Shown: positions 8,126 to 17,129 of the stretch, in pieces
Position numbering within the stretch: position 1 is the first letter of the stretch
Layout: each line of letters begins with the position of its first letter
Assembly (NCBI GenBank): GCA_017428945.1
Contig: JAFRPW010000006.1
Span: 1 to 64,000 of the forward strand
DNA: 64,000 nt
DNA from: Bacteroidales bacterium
GTDB lineage: Bacteria > Bacteroidota > Bacteroidia > Bacteroidales > UBA932
Reading direction: 5' to 3'
The notes under the pieces: generated by a model
The model's input: the letters and a program-made list of their open reading frames with translations, nothing else
What the model was told of the DNA's origin: nothing
Database searches by the model: none
Translations under genes and position numbers: made by a program

Positions 8126-8944
8126 CTATATGGTAAAGCTGTTAAACCCTCCGTCCACCACGGCCACGGTGCCAGTAACTCCTTTGGAAGCGTCGCAGGC
8201 CAGATAATGCAGGGCGCCAACCAGTTCGTCAGGCTCCAGGAAGCGGCCGAAGGGGGTATGCGCAAGAATCTTATGAGAGCGGTCTGTCAAACTTCCGTCG
8301 GGATAAGTAAGCAAAGAACGGTTCTGATTGGTCAATAAGAATCCCGGTGCGATGCCGTTCACACGTATGCCCTCTCCAAACTTGAGAGCAAGTTCACCTG
8401 CGAGCCACTGTGTCCAGCTGGCCATACCGGCCTTGGCTATACCATAACCCGCCACGCGCGTAAGCGGGCGGAAGGAAGACATTGAGCAGAAGTTGATGAT
8501 AGAGCCCTTCTTCTGGGCCACCATCGGCTTAACAAAAACTTTGGTAGGAATAACTGTGCCGAAGATATTGAGGTCGCAGACCTTCCTCATCGCGTCAATG
8601 TCCAGGTCGGCAATGGTCTGCTCCGGCTGAACGTTTGCCGGGCCCATATTACCTCCGGCGGCATTCAGCAGGATGTCGATGGTGCCATAGGCGGCAAGGA
8701 TATCGGAAAGGTTCTTCTCCAGGGCCGATTCATCAAGGACATTGGTGGGAAGGAACATTGCCTCCCCACCGGCGGCCTTGATTTCACTAACCAAATAATA
8801 ACCAATATTCTCTGCCCGCTCCAAATCCAAAAGCACAACCTTGCAACCTTCCGAGGCAAAGTATTTTACTATGGTGGACCCCAGTACCCCGCAGGCACCG
8901 GTCATTACCACAACTTTTCCCTTGATGTCAAATAAACCGTTCAT
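8126..8944 (-). CDS. SDR oxidoreductase, probable fructuronate reductase
   Basis: A 272-residue classical short-chain dehydrogenase. The Rossmann glycine motif TGACGVLGS is near residue 16, NAAGG near 95, and the active-site pair is in the YGIAK motif near 176-180. The C-terminal half carries GIRVNGIAPGF and TGTVAVVDGGF, as in NAD(P)-dependent sugar-acid reductases. In Bacteroidetes an SDR directly before uxuA usually supplies the reduction of D-fructuronate to D-mannonate (a UxuB function performed by a non-orthologous protein). Position gives that assignment; specificity is not proven by the motifs. It is cytoplasmic and lacks any signal peptide. Confidence 0.85.
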   Translation of the reverse strand: MNGLFDIKGKVVVMTGACGVLGSTIVKYFASEGCKVVLLDLERAENIGYYLVSEIKAAGGEAMFLPTNVLDESALEKNLSDILAAYGTIDILLNAAGGNMGPANVQPEQTIADLDIDAMRKVCDLNIFGTVIPTKVFVKPMVAQKKGSIINFCSMSSFRPLTRVAGYGIAKAGMASWTQWLAGELALKFGEGIRVNGIAPGFLLTNQNRSLLTYPDGSLTDRSHKILAHTPFGRFLEPDELVGALHYLACDASKGVTGTVAVVDGGFNSFTI

Positions 8945-8954
8945 AAGACGATGA

Positions 8955-11015
8955 TTACCTAACTGTATAATCCAGACTGATTTTAATATCGCTTGACGAT
9001 GAGCCTACAAGGATTTTGTAATCACCCGCATCAACTTTCCAGCTGCGCGAAGCCACATCGTAGTAGGAGAAATCCTGATAACTAAGCGGTATGCAGAATT
9101 CCACGCTCTTGCCTTTGGCTATCATCTTCTTGTCAAAGCCTTTCAGTTCATAAGCCGGGCGTATTACGGAAGGATTCTGAGGGGCCACGTAGACTTGCAC
9201 AGTCTCCATTGCGTCAACCTTTCCGGTATTGGAAACAGTAAGTACGATCTCGCAGCCATCGGCAGTAGGAACCACAGTTCCGCCCGAATAAGCAAAACTT
9301 GAGTAACTGAGGCCGTAGCCGAAGGGAAACATAGGTTCCACCCCGAACTTCTCCGCTCCGCGGTATCCTACGAACAGGCCCTCCTTATAGGTTGAATGCG
9401 GATACTCCGGGCGGCTCTTGCTTGAGCGATGAATTGCAGCCGTATCAGCGTGATAGTACTTCGCTGCCGGATTCTTATCCTCCGATCCCCAGAAGGTGAA
9501 AGGAAGCCTGCCAGAAGGAGACACCTTTCCTGAAATGATGTCGGCAAGCGCCCTGCCACCCTCCTGGCCACCGTACCAGGCCATGATAATGGCCGCGACG
9601 TTATCCTTGAATGGAGTAATGTCTACTTCTCCGCCGGAGTTGATGATCACAACCGTATTCTTGTTCAGGGCCGATGCCGCCGCTATCAGTTCGTTCTGCC
9701 CGTCAGGCAATCTGTAGGTCCGGTCGTGGTTTTCAAGTTCTGTCTTATAGTTGAACCCGGCAACCACAATAACGGCATCTGCCTTTTGGATGGCTTTCTT
9801 TTCAGCAGAGGTAAAATCAACACTTTCAATGAATTGGACATCATATTTCTTTCCCAGAGCCTTAAGCCCGGCATAAGGGGTGATATTACGGCCCGGGATG
9901 GGATCCATCCTGCCGGAGCCACCGCCGTATGCTACGGTATTGGCGTTGGGGCCAAGAACAACGATACGTCCTTTCTTCAAGGGTAACAGGCCATTATTGG
10001 TAAGGAGCACGGGAGCCTCCACAGCCGCGTTATACGCCATATTCCTGGAGTACTCGTAATCCTCCGGGATGGACTCGTCCTTTGCCGGAAGGTCAAGAAG
10101 GCCGAAGGCTATGAATGCCTGCAGTATGTGCTGACACATCAAATCCAGATTGGCCTCCGGGACGACTCCGTTTTCAATGAGAGGCTTCACCATTTCCACC
10201 TTGGTGGTGAAGTTCTCCGGCATCTCAAGATCCAGCCCGCTGGTTAGAACACCCAGTGTTGTATAGGTAGACTTCCAGTCCGACATCACAATTCCGTCAA
10301 AGCCCCAGGCGCGGAGGTTATCCTTGATGAGCCAGGCGTTCTCTGCCGCGTGGACTTCGTTCACGGGGTTGTAGCTGGTCATGACGGCAGCCACATCACC
10401 CTGTTCAACAGCCTTGCGGAAGGCTGGGAAGTATATCTCATTCAGGGTCCTTTCATCGGCCACGGAGCCAACGCGGTGGCGCTGGTACTCCTGATTATTC
10501 AGGGCGAAGTGCTTGATGGTAGCCATCACCCTGTGCTGCTGGATGCCCTGGATGTAATTAAGGGCAATCTCGGACGTGAGGAAAGGGTCTTCTCCGTAGT
10601 ACTCGAAGTTACGCCCGCACAGGGGTGAACGGTAAATGTTCACCCCCGGGCAGAGCATAATGCGTACACCGCGGGCCGTGGCATCCAGGCCAATGCCGTT
10701 GCCCACACCTTTGGCCACGTCACGGTCGAAGCTAGCCGCGAGGCCTATCCCGCAGGGGTAGTACGTACTGTAGGTGTTGTTACGTACGCCCTGTGGGCCG
10801 TCGGCCATACGGACGGAAGGAATGCCGAGGCGCGGGATGGCCGCGGTATGGAATCCGTCGTCCTTGCCAGAAATGAGGGCTATCTTTTCGTCCAGGGTCA
10901 TCCTGCTCACAATCTCCGCCGCGCGGTCCTTGTCACTTTGGGTGATGATGTAGGGCTGCGCGAAGGCGAAGCTTGCGAGCAGGAGTGACGCTGCTGTGAG
11001 GATGAGTTTTCTCAT
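8955..11015 (-). CDS. GH3 family beta-glycosidase
   Basis: A 686-residue secreted enzyme with signal MRKLILTAASLLLASFAFAQ. The GH3 barrel runs to about residue 330: substrate-binding ADGPQGVRNN, KHFALNNQE, and the nucleophile Asp246 in GIVMSDWKST. A second alpha/beta sandwich follows (GRIVVLGPNANTVAYGGGSG), then a C-terminal fibronectin III-like domain (VSNTGKVDAMETVQVYVAPQ). This is the common architecture of periplasmic beta-glucosidases and beta-xylosidases. It would release terminal beta-linked glucose or xylose from oligosaccharides. The acid/base residue cannot be fixed by eye. It lies in the operon between the SDR and a beta-helix lipoprotein. Confidence 0.95.
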   Translation of the reverse strand: MRKLILTAASLLLASFAFAQPYIITQSDKDRAAEIVSRMTLDEKIALISGKDDGFHTAAIPRLGIPSVRMADGPQGVRNNTYSTYYPCGIGLAASFDRDVAKGVGNGIGLDATARGVRIMLCPGVNIYRSPLCGRNFEYYGEDPFLTSEIALNYIQGIQQHRVMATIKHFALNNQEYQRHRVGSVADERTLNEIYFPAFRKAVEQGDVAAVMTSYNPVNEVHAAENAWLIKDNLRAWGFDGIVMSDWKSTYTTLGVLTSGLDLEMPENFTTKVEMVKPLIENGVVPEANLDLMCQHILQAFIAFGLLDLPAKDESIPEDYEYSRNMAYNAAVEAPVLLTNNGLLPLKKGRIVVLGPNANTVAYGGGSGRMDPIPGRNITPYAGLKALGKKYDVQFIESVDFTSAEKKAIQKADAVIVVAGFNYKTELENHDRTYRLPDGQNELIAAASALNKNTVVIINSGGEVDITPFKDNVAAIIMAWYGGQEGGRALADIISGKVSPSGRLPFTFWGSEDKNPAAKYYHADTAAIHRSSKSRPEYPHSTYKEGLFVGYRGAEKFGVEPMFPFGYGLSYSSFAYSGGTVVPTADGCEIVLTVSNTGKVDAMETVQVYVAPQNPSVIRPAYELKGFDKKMIAKGKSVEFCIPLSYQDFSYYDVASRSWKVDAGDYKILVGSSSSDIKISLDYTVR

Positions 11016-11021
11016 GAGATG

Positions 11022-13793
11022 TTAGTTCTGATAAGCGCCCGGCCACCAGTTGTCGTTGCCGCGGCCGACACCACGCTGATCTTTGACAAAGTCAGAGCCG
11101 GACCAGGTCATAAACGCAGAACTAGCGGAGTTAACACGAGTGTTGACCGCAGTTTTATTGGTCTTTGAGGGCTCAGCGCCACCGAAGGTTCCGTCCCATT
11201 TCCAGTAGTAGGAAGGGCTGCCGGTATTGCTCCATGACAAATTATCAATACTACTGGATAGAATATCGCTTACATTACCACCGCTGTCCGTAAAGGAAGA
11301 AGCACTATAATAATGGTTGTAATTCAAATCCAATGTAGATCCAGCGCTATGGATAGATTCCGTACTGGATGCACTGGAAGTAATGATGTTATTGGTGAAG
11401 TAATTGGTCCATGAACCAGTACATGCCCATACGAGAGCGGAACTTGCCGCGTCTCCAATTATTGAGCAGTTGCTGATACTAGTACAACTTTGTATTCCAT
11501 CAAAATCTATCCAACTTCCCGCTTCACCAGTCTGACTGGGTGTGACATAAGATCCTCTGACTGAACTATTGTGCATAATAAAGCTATTGGCCGAGGCAAT
11601 GTTAAAAACGCACCCATAATTCGTCGTAATGTAATTAGCGTCAAAAGAGCACTCATCAATAAATAGATTAGGATAGTATGTAGTCGCATCAATCTTTGCG
11701 CTATTTGTATATGCCACGCCTCCAGTCTTTGCATAGTTTCCATTGAAAGAGGTTTGGAATAATCGGAACATCGTGTCTCCCTTGATGCAAATTGCGCCAC
11801 CTTTGTTGTGTGCATTATTTTGAATGAATGATGAAGAAGTCATGTTGACAAAACTGTCATTTTCTGCATGAATGGCTCCGCCGTCTGCATCATTCGTTTT
11901 ATCTACCTTAGTCACATAGTTGGGCTCTCCAGTTCCCACACCGCCAAAAGTGCAGTTTTCGAAATAGACTTTTGTTGTCTTGCTTGTAGTACCGTCAATT
12001 TCTACCGCTCCACCCCACTGAGCATGATTACCTTTAAAAACTGCATGGCATATCCAGTTATTTATTGAGGAGTTTGAACTCTCTATATCCAACGATCCTC
12101 CATATTTGGCCGCATAGTTGTCAGTGAAAAGGGTTTCTTTGCCAATTACATCTTTATTTATATATATGGTCGCTCCAGCTTCTGATGCAATTGCGCCACC
12201 TTTTACAGATGCCGTATTATCTGTGAACGAGCCGCCTATGATGGTCACCACCGGCGAGGATGTATCTTTAAAGCTATCTATAGCTCCGCCAATTTCTCCA
12301 GAATTACCAGAGAAAGAGCATTCTTCAATTCTTATTGTGCCAGCTTTAAGTGAGAGAGCGCCACCATCCGAAGAAGATGTATTACTGCTGAACGTTGTGC
12401 GAGTGAGTGTTAAGCTACCAGTGGAGTCGAAGCGTATAGCTCCGCCCAATACAGCAGAGTTCTCGCTAAATGTACAATCAACAAATGAATGTGATCCTGC
12501 TTTAATCCACACACCGCCACCAAACCTAGCATCGCCTGAGCCTGAAGTAAGTCCCTTGGTAAAGGTAATGCCATCAAAAGTGATACTCATATCTCCGTCC
12601 AGAGTAAGAATGCGATGGTCACCCGTTCCGTCGGCATCATCATCTCCTGTGAAGGATGTATCATAGTTTGCCAAGTCGCGGCTACCGCCGGCAGCAGGAT
12701 AGCCGCCCTTGAACGTGATATTCAGAGTGCTGGCTTCAGATACAGCCAAAGAAGCAGCTGCGCCAAAGTTGTAGTCTCCGGCACCAAGGTGGAAGGTTGC
12801 ACCGTCAATGGCGGCAAACAGCGCGGACTTTTTCGCCGAATCGTCTCCAGCAGAAGCGAGGGTGATCATATTCCACATCTGCACAGGTGTAAGAGCACTT
12901 GACCAGCTGAGGCCGTTTCCACCGGAACCGGAAGCCTTCACATAATAGTCCTTCGTGGGCTCGAAAGCGCCGAACTGCCAGTTGTCGTTTCGTTCAATAG
13001 CGAGACTCTTATTCAAATAATAAGTACCCGTTTCAGTATAACTGCCAGTGTAGTAGGTAAACTTCAGGCCCTTGTCATGAGTTCCGGGGACAACTGAGAA
13101 ATAATAGGTTCCGGCTGTACCAGGGAGCAGAAGTGTGATGCTGGGATATTCTGTCCCGCTATTTGAATAAGTGATTGGATCCGCAGGGTCTTCCGGATAC
13201 GTCACTTCCACGCCACTCGCCAAAGTAGTGCCGTCAACGCTTTCTACAACTACTTTTGTAACGGCAGCGCTGACTGTGACAGAAAGAAAAGCATTGACAT
13301 TGGTAAAATTCAAGTTGTTACCTGCCCCCACCTTGGACGTCGCAATGTTACCTGTCTTGAAACCGCCGGTAGTAGCATCAAGGGTCTGCTCATTTGGAAT
13401 AGTAACTGTAACCTTCCTGTTTGCAATGTCAACAGAAGAAGTGTTTGCCGCAGGATAAACCGCGTAGAAACCAGTTTTTCCGCTGGGGACAAGGCCGCTG
13501 AATATGCCTTTCGTCGAACCTATGCCATCTTGAATCTCAAAGTTTTGGGAATCATCATTGGCATAGTATACTTTCACATTATCCTCGGCTGACCAAATTG
13601 TATGTCCGTCACCATCCATAGATGTTTTAGTCACAGCTCCAGTAAATGCCGTATATGTCTCAAGAACCATTTCCTGAGAGGGTTCCTGTCCCTCTGAAGG
13701 AATGTCTGTTTCCTCTTCAATCAGTTGAGCCTGACATGAGATTATCGCTGCAGTCAATACTGCATAAGCTAATGCGTTAATAATTCTTTTCAT
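11022..13793 (-). CDS. Surface lipoprotein: fimbrillin-like N-domain plus parallel beta-helix
   Basis: A 923-residue lipoprotein (signal MKRIINALAYAVLTAAIISC). Residues about 40-270 resemble the N-terminal fimbrillin/Mfa-like domain: VTKTSMDGDGHTIWSAEDNV and YAVYPA. Residues about 290-870 form a right-handed beta-helix with repeats of the polymorphic outer-membrane-protein type, for example FSENSAVLGGAI, FSSNTSSSDGGAL, FSGNSGEIGGAI and FTDNTASVKGGAI. The last residues DQRGVGRG and WWPGAYQN look like a degenerate choice-of-anchor-Q end. It has a close paralogue at 32592-35423. It is probably exposed at the cell surface and may bind or cleave polysaccharide; no catalytic residues are evident. 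A short peptide gene (13812-13955) lies 18 bases ahead of it. Confidence 0.88.
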   Translation of the reverse strand: MKRIINALAYAVLTAAIISCQAQLIEEETDIPSEGQEPSQEMVLETYTAFTGAVTKTSMDGDGHTIWSAEDNVKVYYANDDSQNFEIQDGIGSTKGIFSGLVPSGKTGFYAVYPAANTSSVDIANRKVTVTIPNEQTLDATTGGFKTGNIATSKVGAGNNLNFTNVNAFLSVTVSAAVTKVVVESVDGTTLASGVEVTYPEDPADPITYSNSGTEYPSITLLLPGTAGTYYFSVVPGTHDKGLKFTYYTGSYTETGTYYLNKSLAIERNDNWQFGAFEPTKDYYVKASGSGGNGLSWSSALTPVQMWNMITLASAGDDSAKKSALFAAIDGATFHLGAGDYNFGAAASLAVSEASTLNITFKGGYPAAGGSRDLANYDTSFTGDDDADGTGDHRILTLDGDMSITFDGITFTKGLTSGSGDARFGGGVWIKAGSHSFVDCTFSENSAVLGGAIRFDSTGSLTLTRTTFSSNTSSSDGGALSLKAGTIRIEECSFSGNSGEIGGAIDSFKDTSSPVVTIIGGSFTDNTASVKGGAIASEAGATIYINKDVIGKETLFTDNYAAKYGGSLDIESSNSSINNWICHAVFKGNHAQWGGAVEIDGTTSKTTKVYFENCTFGGVGTGEPNYVTKVDKTNDADGGAIHAENDSFVNMTSSSFIQNNAHNKGGAICIKGDTMFRLFQTSFNGNYAKTGGVAYTNSAKIDATTYYPNLFIDECSFDANYITTNYGCVFNIASANSFIMHNSSVRGSYVTPSQTGEAGSWIDFDGIQSCTSISNCSIIGDAASSALVWACTGSWTNYFTNNIITSSASSTESIHSAGSTLDLNYNHYYSASSFTDSGGNVSDILSSSIDNLSWSNTGSPSYYWKWDGTFGGAEPSKTNKTAVNTRVNSASSAFMTWSGSDFVKDQRGVGRGNDNWWPGAYQN

Positions 13794-13811
13794 GGCAATG
13801 AACTGATTTGA

Positions 13812-13955
13812 TTAAGACCAGGGGTTTTTAGGATTATAGTCATCAGTATTACCTGACTCGCAAACTATTTGCTCGAGGGAGACCTCGATGACTTCACTCG
13901 AGGGACTGTCATACGCAATCCTCTCGCCGGTTAGAGGTTTGTTTTCCTTTTTCAT
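13812..13955 (-). CDS. Short conserved-pattern peptide (47 aa)
   Basis: A 47-codon frame starting MKKENKPLTGER and containing YDSPSSEVIEV, then IVCESGNTDDYNP and a final NPWS. It shares a pattern with four other peptides of this window: Y-x-x-P, three residues, V or L, then about ten residues later a C-x-S-G-like motif and an acidic tail. It lies 18 bases in front of the fimbrillin-like beta-helix lipoprotein and 29 bases after the histidine phosphatase gene, all on one strand. It has no signal peptide. The repeated pattern and repeated position are the evidence that it is translated; its function is unknown. Confidence 0.7.
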   Translation of the reverse strand: MKKENKPLTGERIAYDSPSSEVIEVSLEQIVCESGNTDDYNPKNPWS

Positions 13956-13984
13956 AATACATTAGTTTTATTGTTAGAATATCA

Positions 13985-15238
13985 TTATTTGTTTCCAAGG
14001 TATTTCTTCACATCCTCCCAGCGGTAGTAGGGACCGAAGAAAGGTTCTATTTCAGGGACAAGAGTTTCCTGCTCGTTCGCCAGGAACTTGACGAGGACTT
14101 CACCCTTGCGGTTTTTGTAGAATATCATTTGCAGGTTGGAGGCAAATGTGCACAGCTTGGCACCCGGCCAGGAGCTGTACGCCTCCTGAGCAGTGAGCCT
14201 GGGATAGCCGAAGCCTTCCAGGCCAAGGTAAGAGCAGAGGCACATGAAGGGCAGGTCGTGCCCGAAAATAAGGTCCGCTGCAACGGGCGCTCCGGCGATG
14301 GCCTCATCGGCCTTCTTGACCATCATATCGGCCAAAACACCAACTTCACTCAGAGCCTCGTCACCATAGGGAACCGAGTTGCAATACGAAAGATAGCTCT
14401 GCAGGGCGTGCCTCGCATACGCCGTTTCAACAGCTTCCCATGGGAGGAAACTGTAGCGGTTCTCCTCTATATCATAGGCTTCCGTAAACCTTGCCAGATT
14501 AAAAATGGCGGAGATAAAACTCCTGGGCTTTCCGGTAAGCTGCCTTCCCCTGGCTGTGTCCGTAAAGAATCTCTCATAAACGGCCGTCGTATCAATGGGT
14601 ATATTTGTCAAAGCACTGTGGGCGTCATCGTAACCCTTTTGCTTGATTGATTTTGGGCTGTTTAAGGTGATTACGCGCTGATAAACCGCTCCACAATCAA
14701 AGGTAAAGGGGATGTCTTTCTTGCAGGCCTTGAGCGAGGAAGTGAAAGCCGCCATGCTCACAAGGCAGCGCGGCACATCCGATGAGATGACATGCACTTC
14801 CCCTTTCTTGAATACGCTTTTATAACGCTGATACATCCTTTTTGCAAGCTGCTCATGTTCGCGTGCTCCCCTGGATGTAAGGCGGCCGTCCATGCCGTTG
14901 TGTAATTCTATCATCTGCTTTGCACAGGCTAGGAGAGAATCACCCGAAGGAGTAATAATACCCTCATCCGCTGCGGCTTGCAAGCAATCCCTTAACAGAA
15001 CATAAGGCTTGTCCGACGAATGCGAACGAGAACCGTGCCTGCCGTAATGGCTGATATAGAAAGGCTTGAAGCCGCCAGGAGCGGGAGTGTCTTTAATAGG
15101 CAGGAACTCATAAGAATGGATGACGGCTGCAGCGCGCCGGGGATTTTCGCGTATGTATGCTTCCATCTGGGGCGACAGTTGGGCATAAGAAGCCAGAGTC
15201 ACTCCAAGAAAGAATAAGGTTGTGAGAAAACGTTTCAT
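13985..15238 (-). CDS. Secreted histidine acid phosphatase (MINPP/phytase-like)
   Basis: A 417-residue secreted protein (signal MKRFLTTLFFLGVTLASYAQ) of the histidine phosphatase clade 2. The phosphate-binding motif is ISHYGRHGSRSH (Arg67, His68) and the proton-donor motif is FGHDLPFM near residue 330. Family members remove phosphate from inositol phosphates, sugar phosphates or phosphoproteins. It is one of three paralogues in the window (others at 42537-43811 and 47555-48835). Its ATG overlaps the stop of the upstream GH2 gene (ATGA), so it is certainly part of the glycan operon. That position makes a glycan-related phosphate more likely than a stand-alone phytase role, but this is inference. 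Confidence 0.9.
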   Translation of the reverse strand: MKRFLTTLFFLGVTLASYAQLSPQMEAYIRENPRRAAAVIHSYEFLPIKDTPAPGGFKPFYISHYGRHGSRSHSSDKPYVLLRDCLQAAADEGIITPSGDSLLACAKQMIELHNGMDGRLTSRGAREHEQLAKRMYQRYKSVFKKGEVHVISSDVPRCLVSMAAFTSSLKACKKDIPFTFDCGAVYQRVITLNSPKSIKQKGYDDAHSALTNIPIDTTAVYERFFTDTARGRQLTGKPRSFISAIFNLARFTEAYDIEENRYSFLPWEAVETAYARHALQSYLSYCNSVPYGDEALSEVGVLADMMVKKADEAIAGAPVAADLIFGHDLPFMCLCSYLGLEGFGYPRLTAQEAYSSWPGAKLCTFASNLQMIFYKNRKGEVLVKFLANEQETLVPEIEPFFGPYYRWEDVKKYLGNK

Positions 15239-17127
15239 TCTTTTCCGAGTTTAGTTATCCAATTGCTGTTTTGGCTCTCTATCACATCCAGATTTATGGC
15301 CCTGATGACATCTGCATCCACTTTCTCCAACCTGTCATAGGTCATAAGGCCGTTAAGCTCCAGTTCCACATCCGTGGTCTGCGTGTAAACGGCTGCAGCG
15401 CAGCCAATATCTATAAGGGTCTTAAGCCGCTCTGCGTAAAGCCTGTAACGTCTAAGGAGTTCATCCGTGGTCTTGCACAGGCCGGAGTAACCCCAGTTCT
15501 GTCCTTCCGGCTTCCATATGTGACCTTCCACCAGATAGCCGATGCCACCGTATTCTCCAAGAACGTTGATCTTGGTCCTGTCGAATATGTTCATCCTGGG
15601 CTCCGGATAATGGTGGATATCAAGGATATCTCCTGAAAGGTGGAAATTGCCGCCAGATGCCTCATTGACAAGGCGTGTAGGGTCTTTCTCTTTTGTAAAC
15701 TTGACGACGTCTTCCGTGTCAAACTGCCCCCAGCCCTCATTGAAGGGCACCCAGACCACAATGCAGGGGAAACCTTTAAGGCAGTCGATGATTTCTCCCC
15801 ATTCCTTGTAAAAGTTCTTCTTCCAGTATTCCGGGACATCGCAGTCAGTCCCCCCGCGGAAGGAATTAAGGGCCCATACGTTTCTCTGGGCATCACCTAC
15901 ACCTTCCGGACGGGATGCGTTGTTTGTTTTGCTGTGGTCGGCTATGCAGGGCATATCCTGCCACACCATTATTCCCAGGACGTCACACCAGTAGTACCAG
16001 CGGGCCGGTTCCACCTTGATGTGCTTGCGAATCATGTTGAATCCCCATTCCTTTGTCTTTTCTATATCGAAGCGGAGGGCCTGGTCCGACGGTGCGGTAT
16101 AGAGGCCATCCGGCCACCAGCCCTGGTCAAGCGGACCGAACTGGAACAGTATCTCATTGTTCAGCGCCAGCCTCAGGGAACCTTGAGGGACGCTTTCTTT
16201 GTTTATTTCAAATGTATCGCTATCCATCCGGGCCGATATCTTCCGGAGGGCTGTATATCCGGCGACCTTGTCTGCCACTTTGCCTTTACGAAGAATGGAA
16301 ATGTCAAGGCCATAAAGATATGGATGTGAAGGAGACCAGAGTTCAGGTGCTGAAATTGCAATATCCACATCTGTTCCTTCAGCGCTGGCAAGGACGGCTC
16401 CGGACGGTTTCTCAGCACTGTAGCCTATACCTCCTTCCCTAAGTTCGACCCTTACCAAGTCGCCGTCCTTCAGACCTTCTGTTTCTACTTTTACGCTGAT
16501 GGAGGATTTATCAACATCGGCCACGGCCAGATATGACAGGATTCTGGTTTCTGGCACAGCCTCCAACCATACCGTCTGCCATATTCCGGTGACCGGTGTA
16601 TACCAGATGGTGCGTGGACGTGCAACCTGCTTTCCGCGAGGTTGCCAACTCTGGTCCGATGCATCCAGGACCTTTACCTTCAGTTGCTGTTGCCCCTTCT
16701 TTTTAAGAAGGTCTGTGATATCGAAAGAGAACGGCGCATAACCTCCGGTATGGACACCGGCCTTCAGGTCATTCACCCATACCTCAGCCTGCCAGTCTAC
16801 TGCGCCGAAGTGCAGCAGCACGCGCTTTCCTTTCCACTGCCTGGGAACAGTGAAACTGCGCTGGTACCAAAGAGCTTTATCCGGTCCCACCTGCTTCCGG
16901 ACGCCCGACAGTTTTGATTCTGCTGCGAACGGCACGACAATCTGACCCTCAGGGGAATCATACTGCTGCTCCTTGTCAAGAATGGCGTAATCCCACTGTC
17001 CGTTAAGGTTACTCCACTCTGCCCGCACCATCTGCGGACGCGGATACTCCGGAAGCGGAATATCGGCCTGTGCCCGTGTGACGGAACAGAAAAGGTTTAA
17101 TGTAAAGAATAATAAGAGCCGTTTCAT
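15235..17127 (-). CDS. GH2 family glycosidase (630 aa)
   Basis: A secreted GH2 enzyme (signal MKRLLLFFTLNLFCSVTRAQ) with the usual order: sugar-binding jelly-roll (about 30-190, WYQRSFTVPRQWKG), immunoglobulin-like domain (about 195-300) and TIM barrel (about 310-630). The acid/base is Glu464 in VPFNEGWGQFD and the likely nucleophile Glu525 in NVLGEYGG. The barrel motif GFNMIRKHIKVEP is typical of a Bacteroidetes subgroup annotated as beta-galactosidase-like. At 630 residues it lacks the extra C-terminal domains of classical LacZ. Beta-galactosidase, beta-glucuronidase or beta-mannosidase activity cannot be told apart by eye. It starts two bases after the GH28-like gene and overlaps the phosphatase gene. 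Confidence 0.9.
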   Translation of the reverse strand: MKRLLLFFTLNLFCSVTRAQADIPLPEYPRPQMVRAEWSNLNGQWDYAILDKEQQYDSPEGQIVVPFAAESKLSGVRKQVGPDKALWYQRSFTVPRQWKGKRVLLHFGAVDWQAEVWVNDLKAGVHTGGYAPFSFDITDLLKKKGQQQLKVKVLDASDQSWQPRGKQVARPRTIWYTPVTGIWQTVWLEAVPETRILSYLAVADVDKSSISVKVETEGLKDGDLVRVELREGGIGYSAEKPSGAVLASAEGTDVDIAISAPELWSPSHPYLYGLDISILRKGKVADKVAGYTALRKISARMDSDTFEINKESVPQGSLRLALNNEILFQFGPLDQGWWPDGLYTAPSDQALRFDIEKTKEWGFNMIRKHIKVEPARWYYWCDVLGIMVWQDMPCIADHSKTNNASRPEGVGDAQRNVWALNSFRGGTDCDVPEYWKKNFYKEWGEIIDCLKGFPCIVVWVPFNEGWGQFDTEDVVKFTKEKDPTRLVNEASGGNFHLSGDILDIHHYPEPRMNIFDRTKINVLGEYGGIGYLVEGHIWKPEGQNWGYSGLCKTTDELLRRYRLYAERLKTLIDIGCAAAVYTQTTDVELELNGLMTYDRLEKVDADVIRAINLDVIESQNSNWITKLGKE

Positions 17128-17129
17128 GT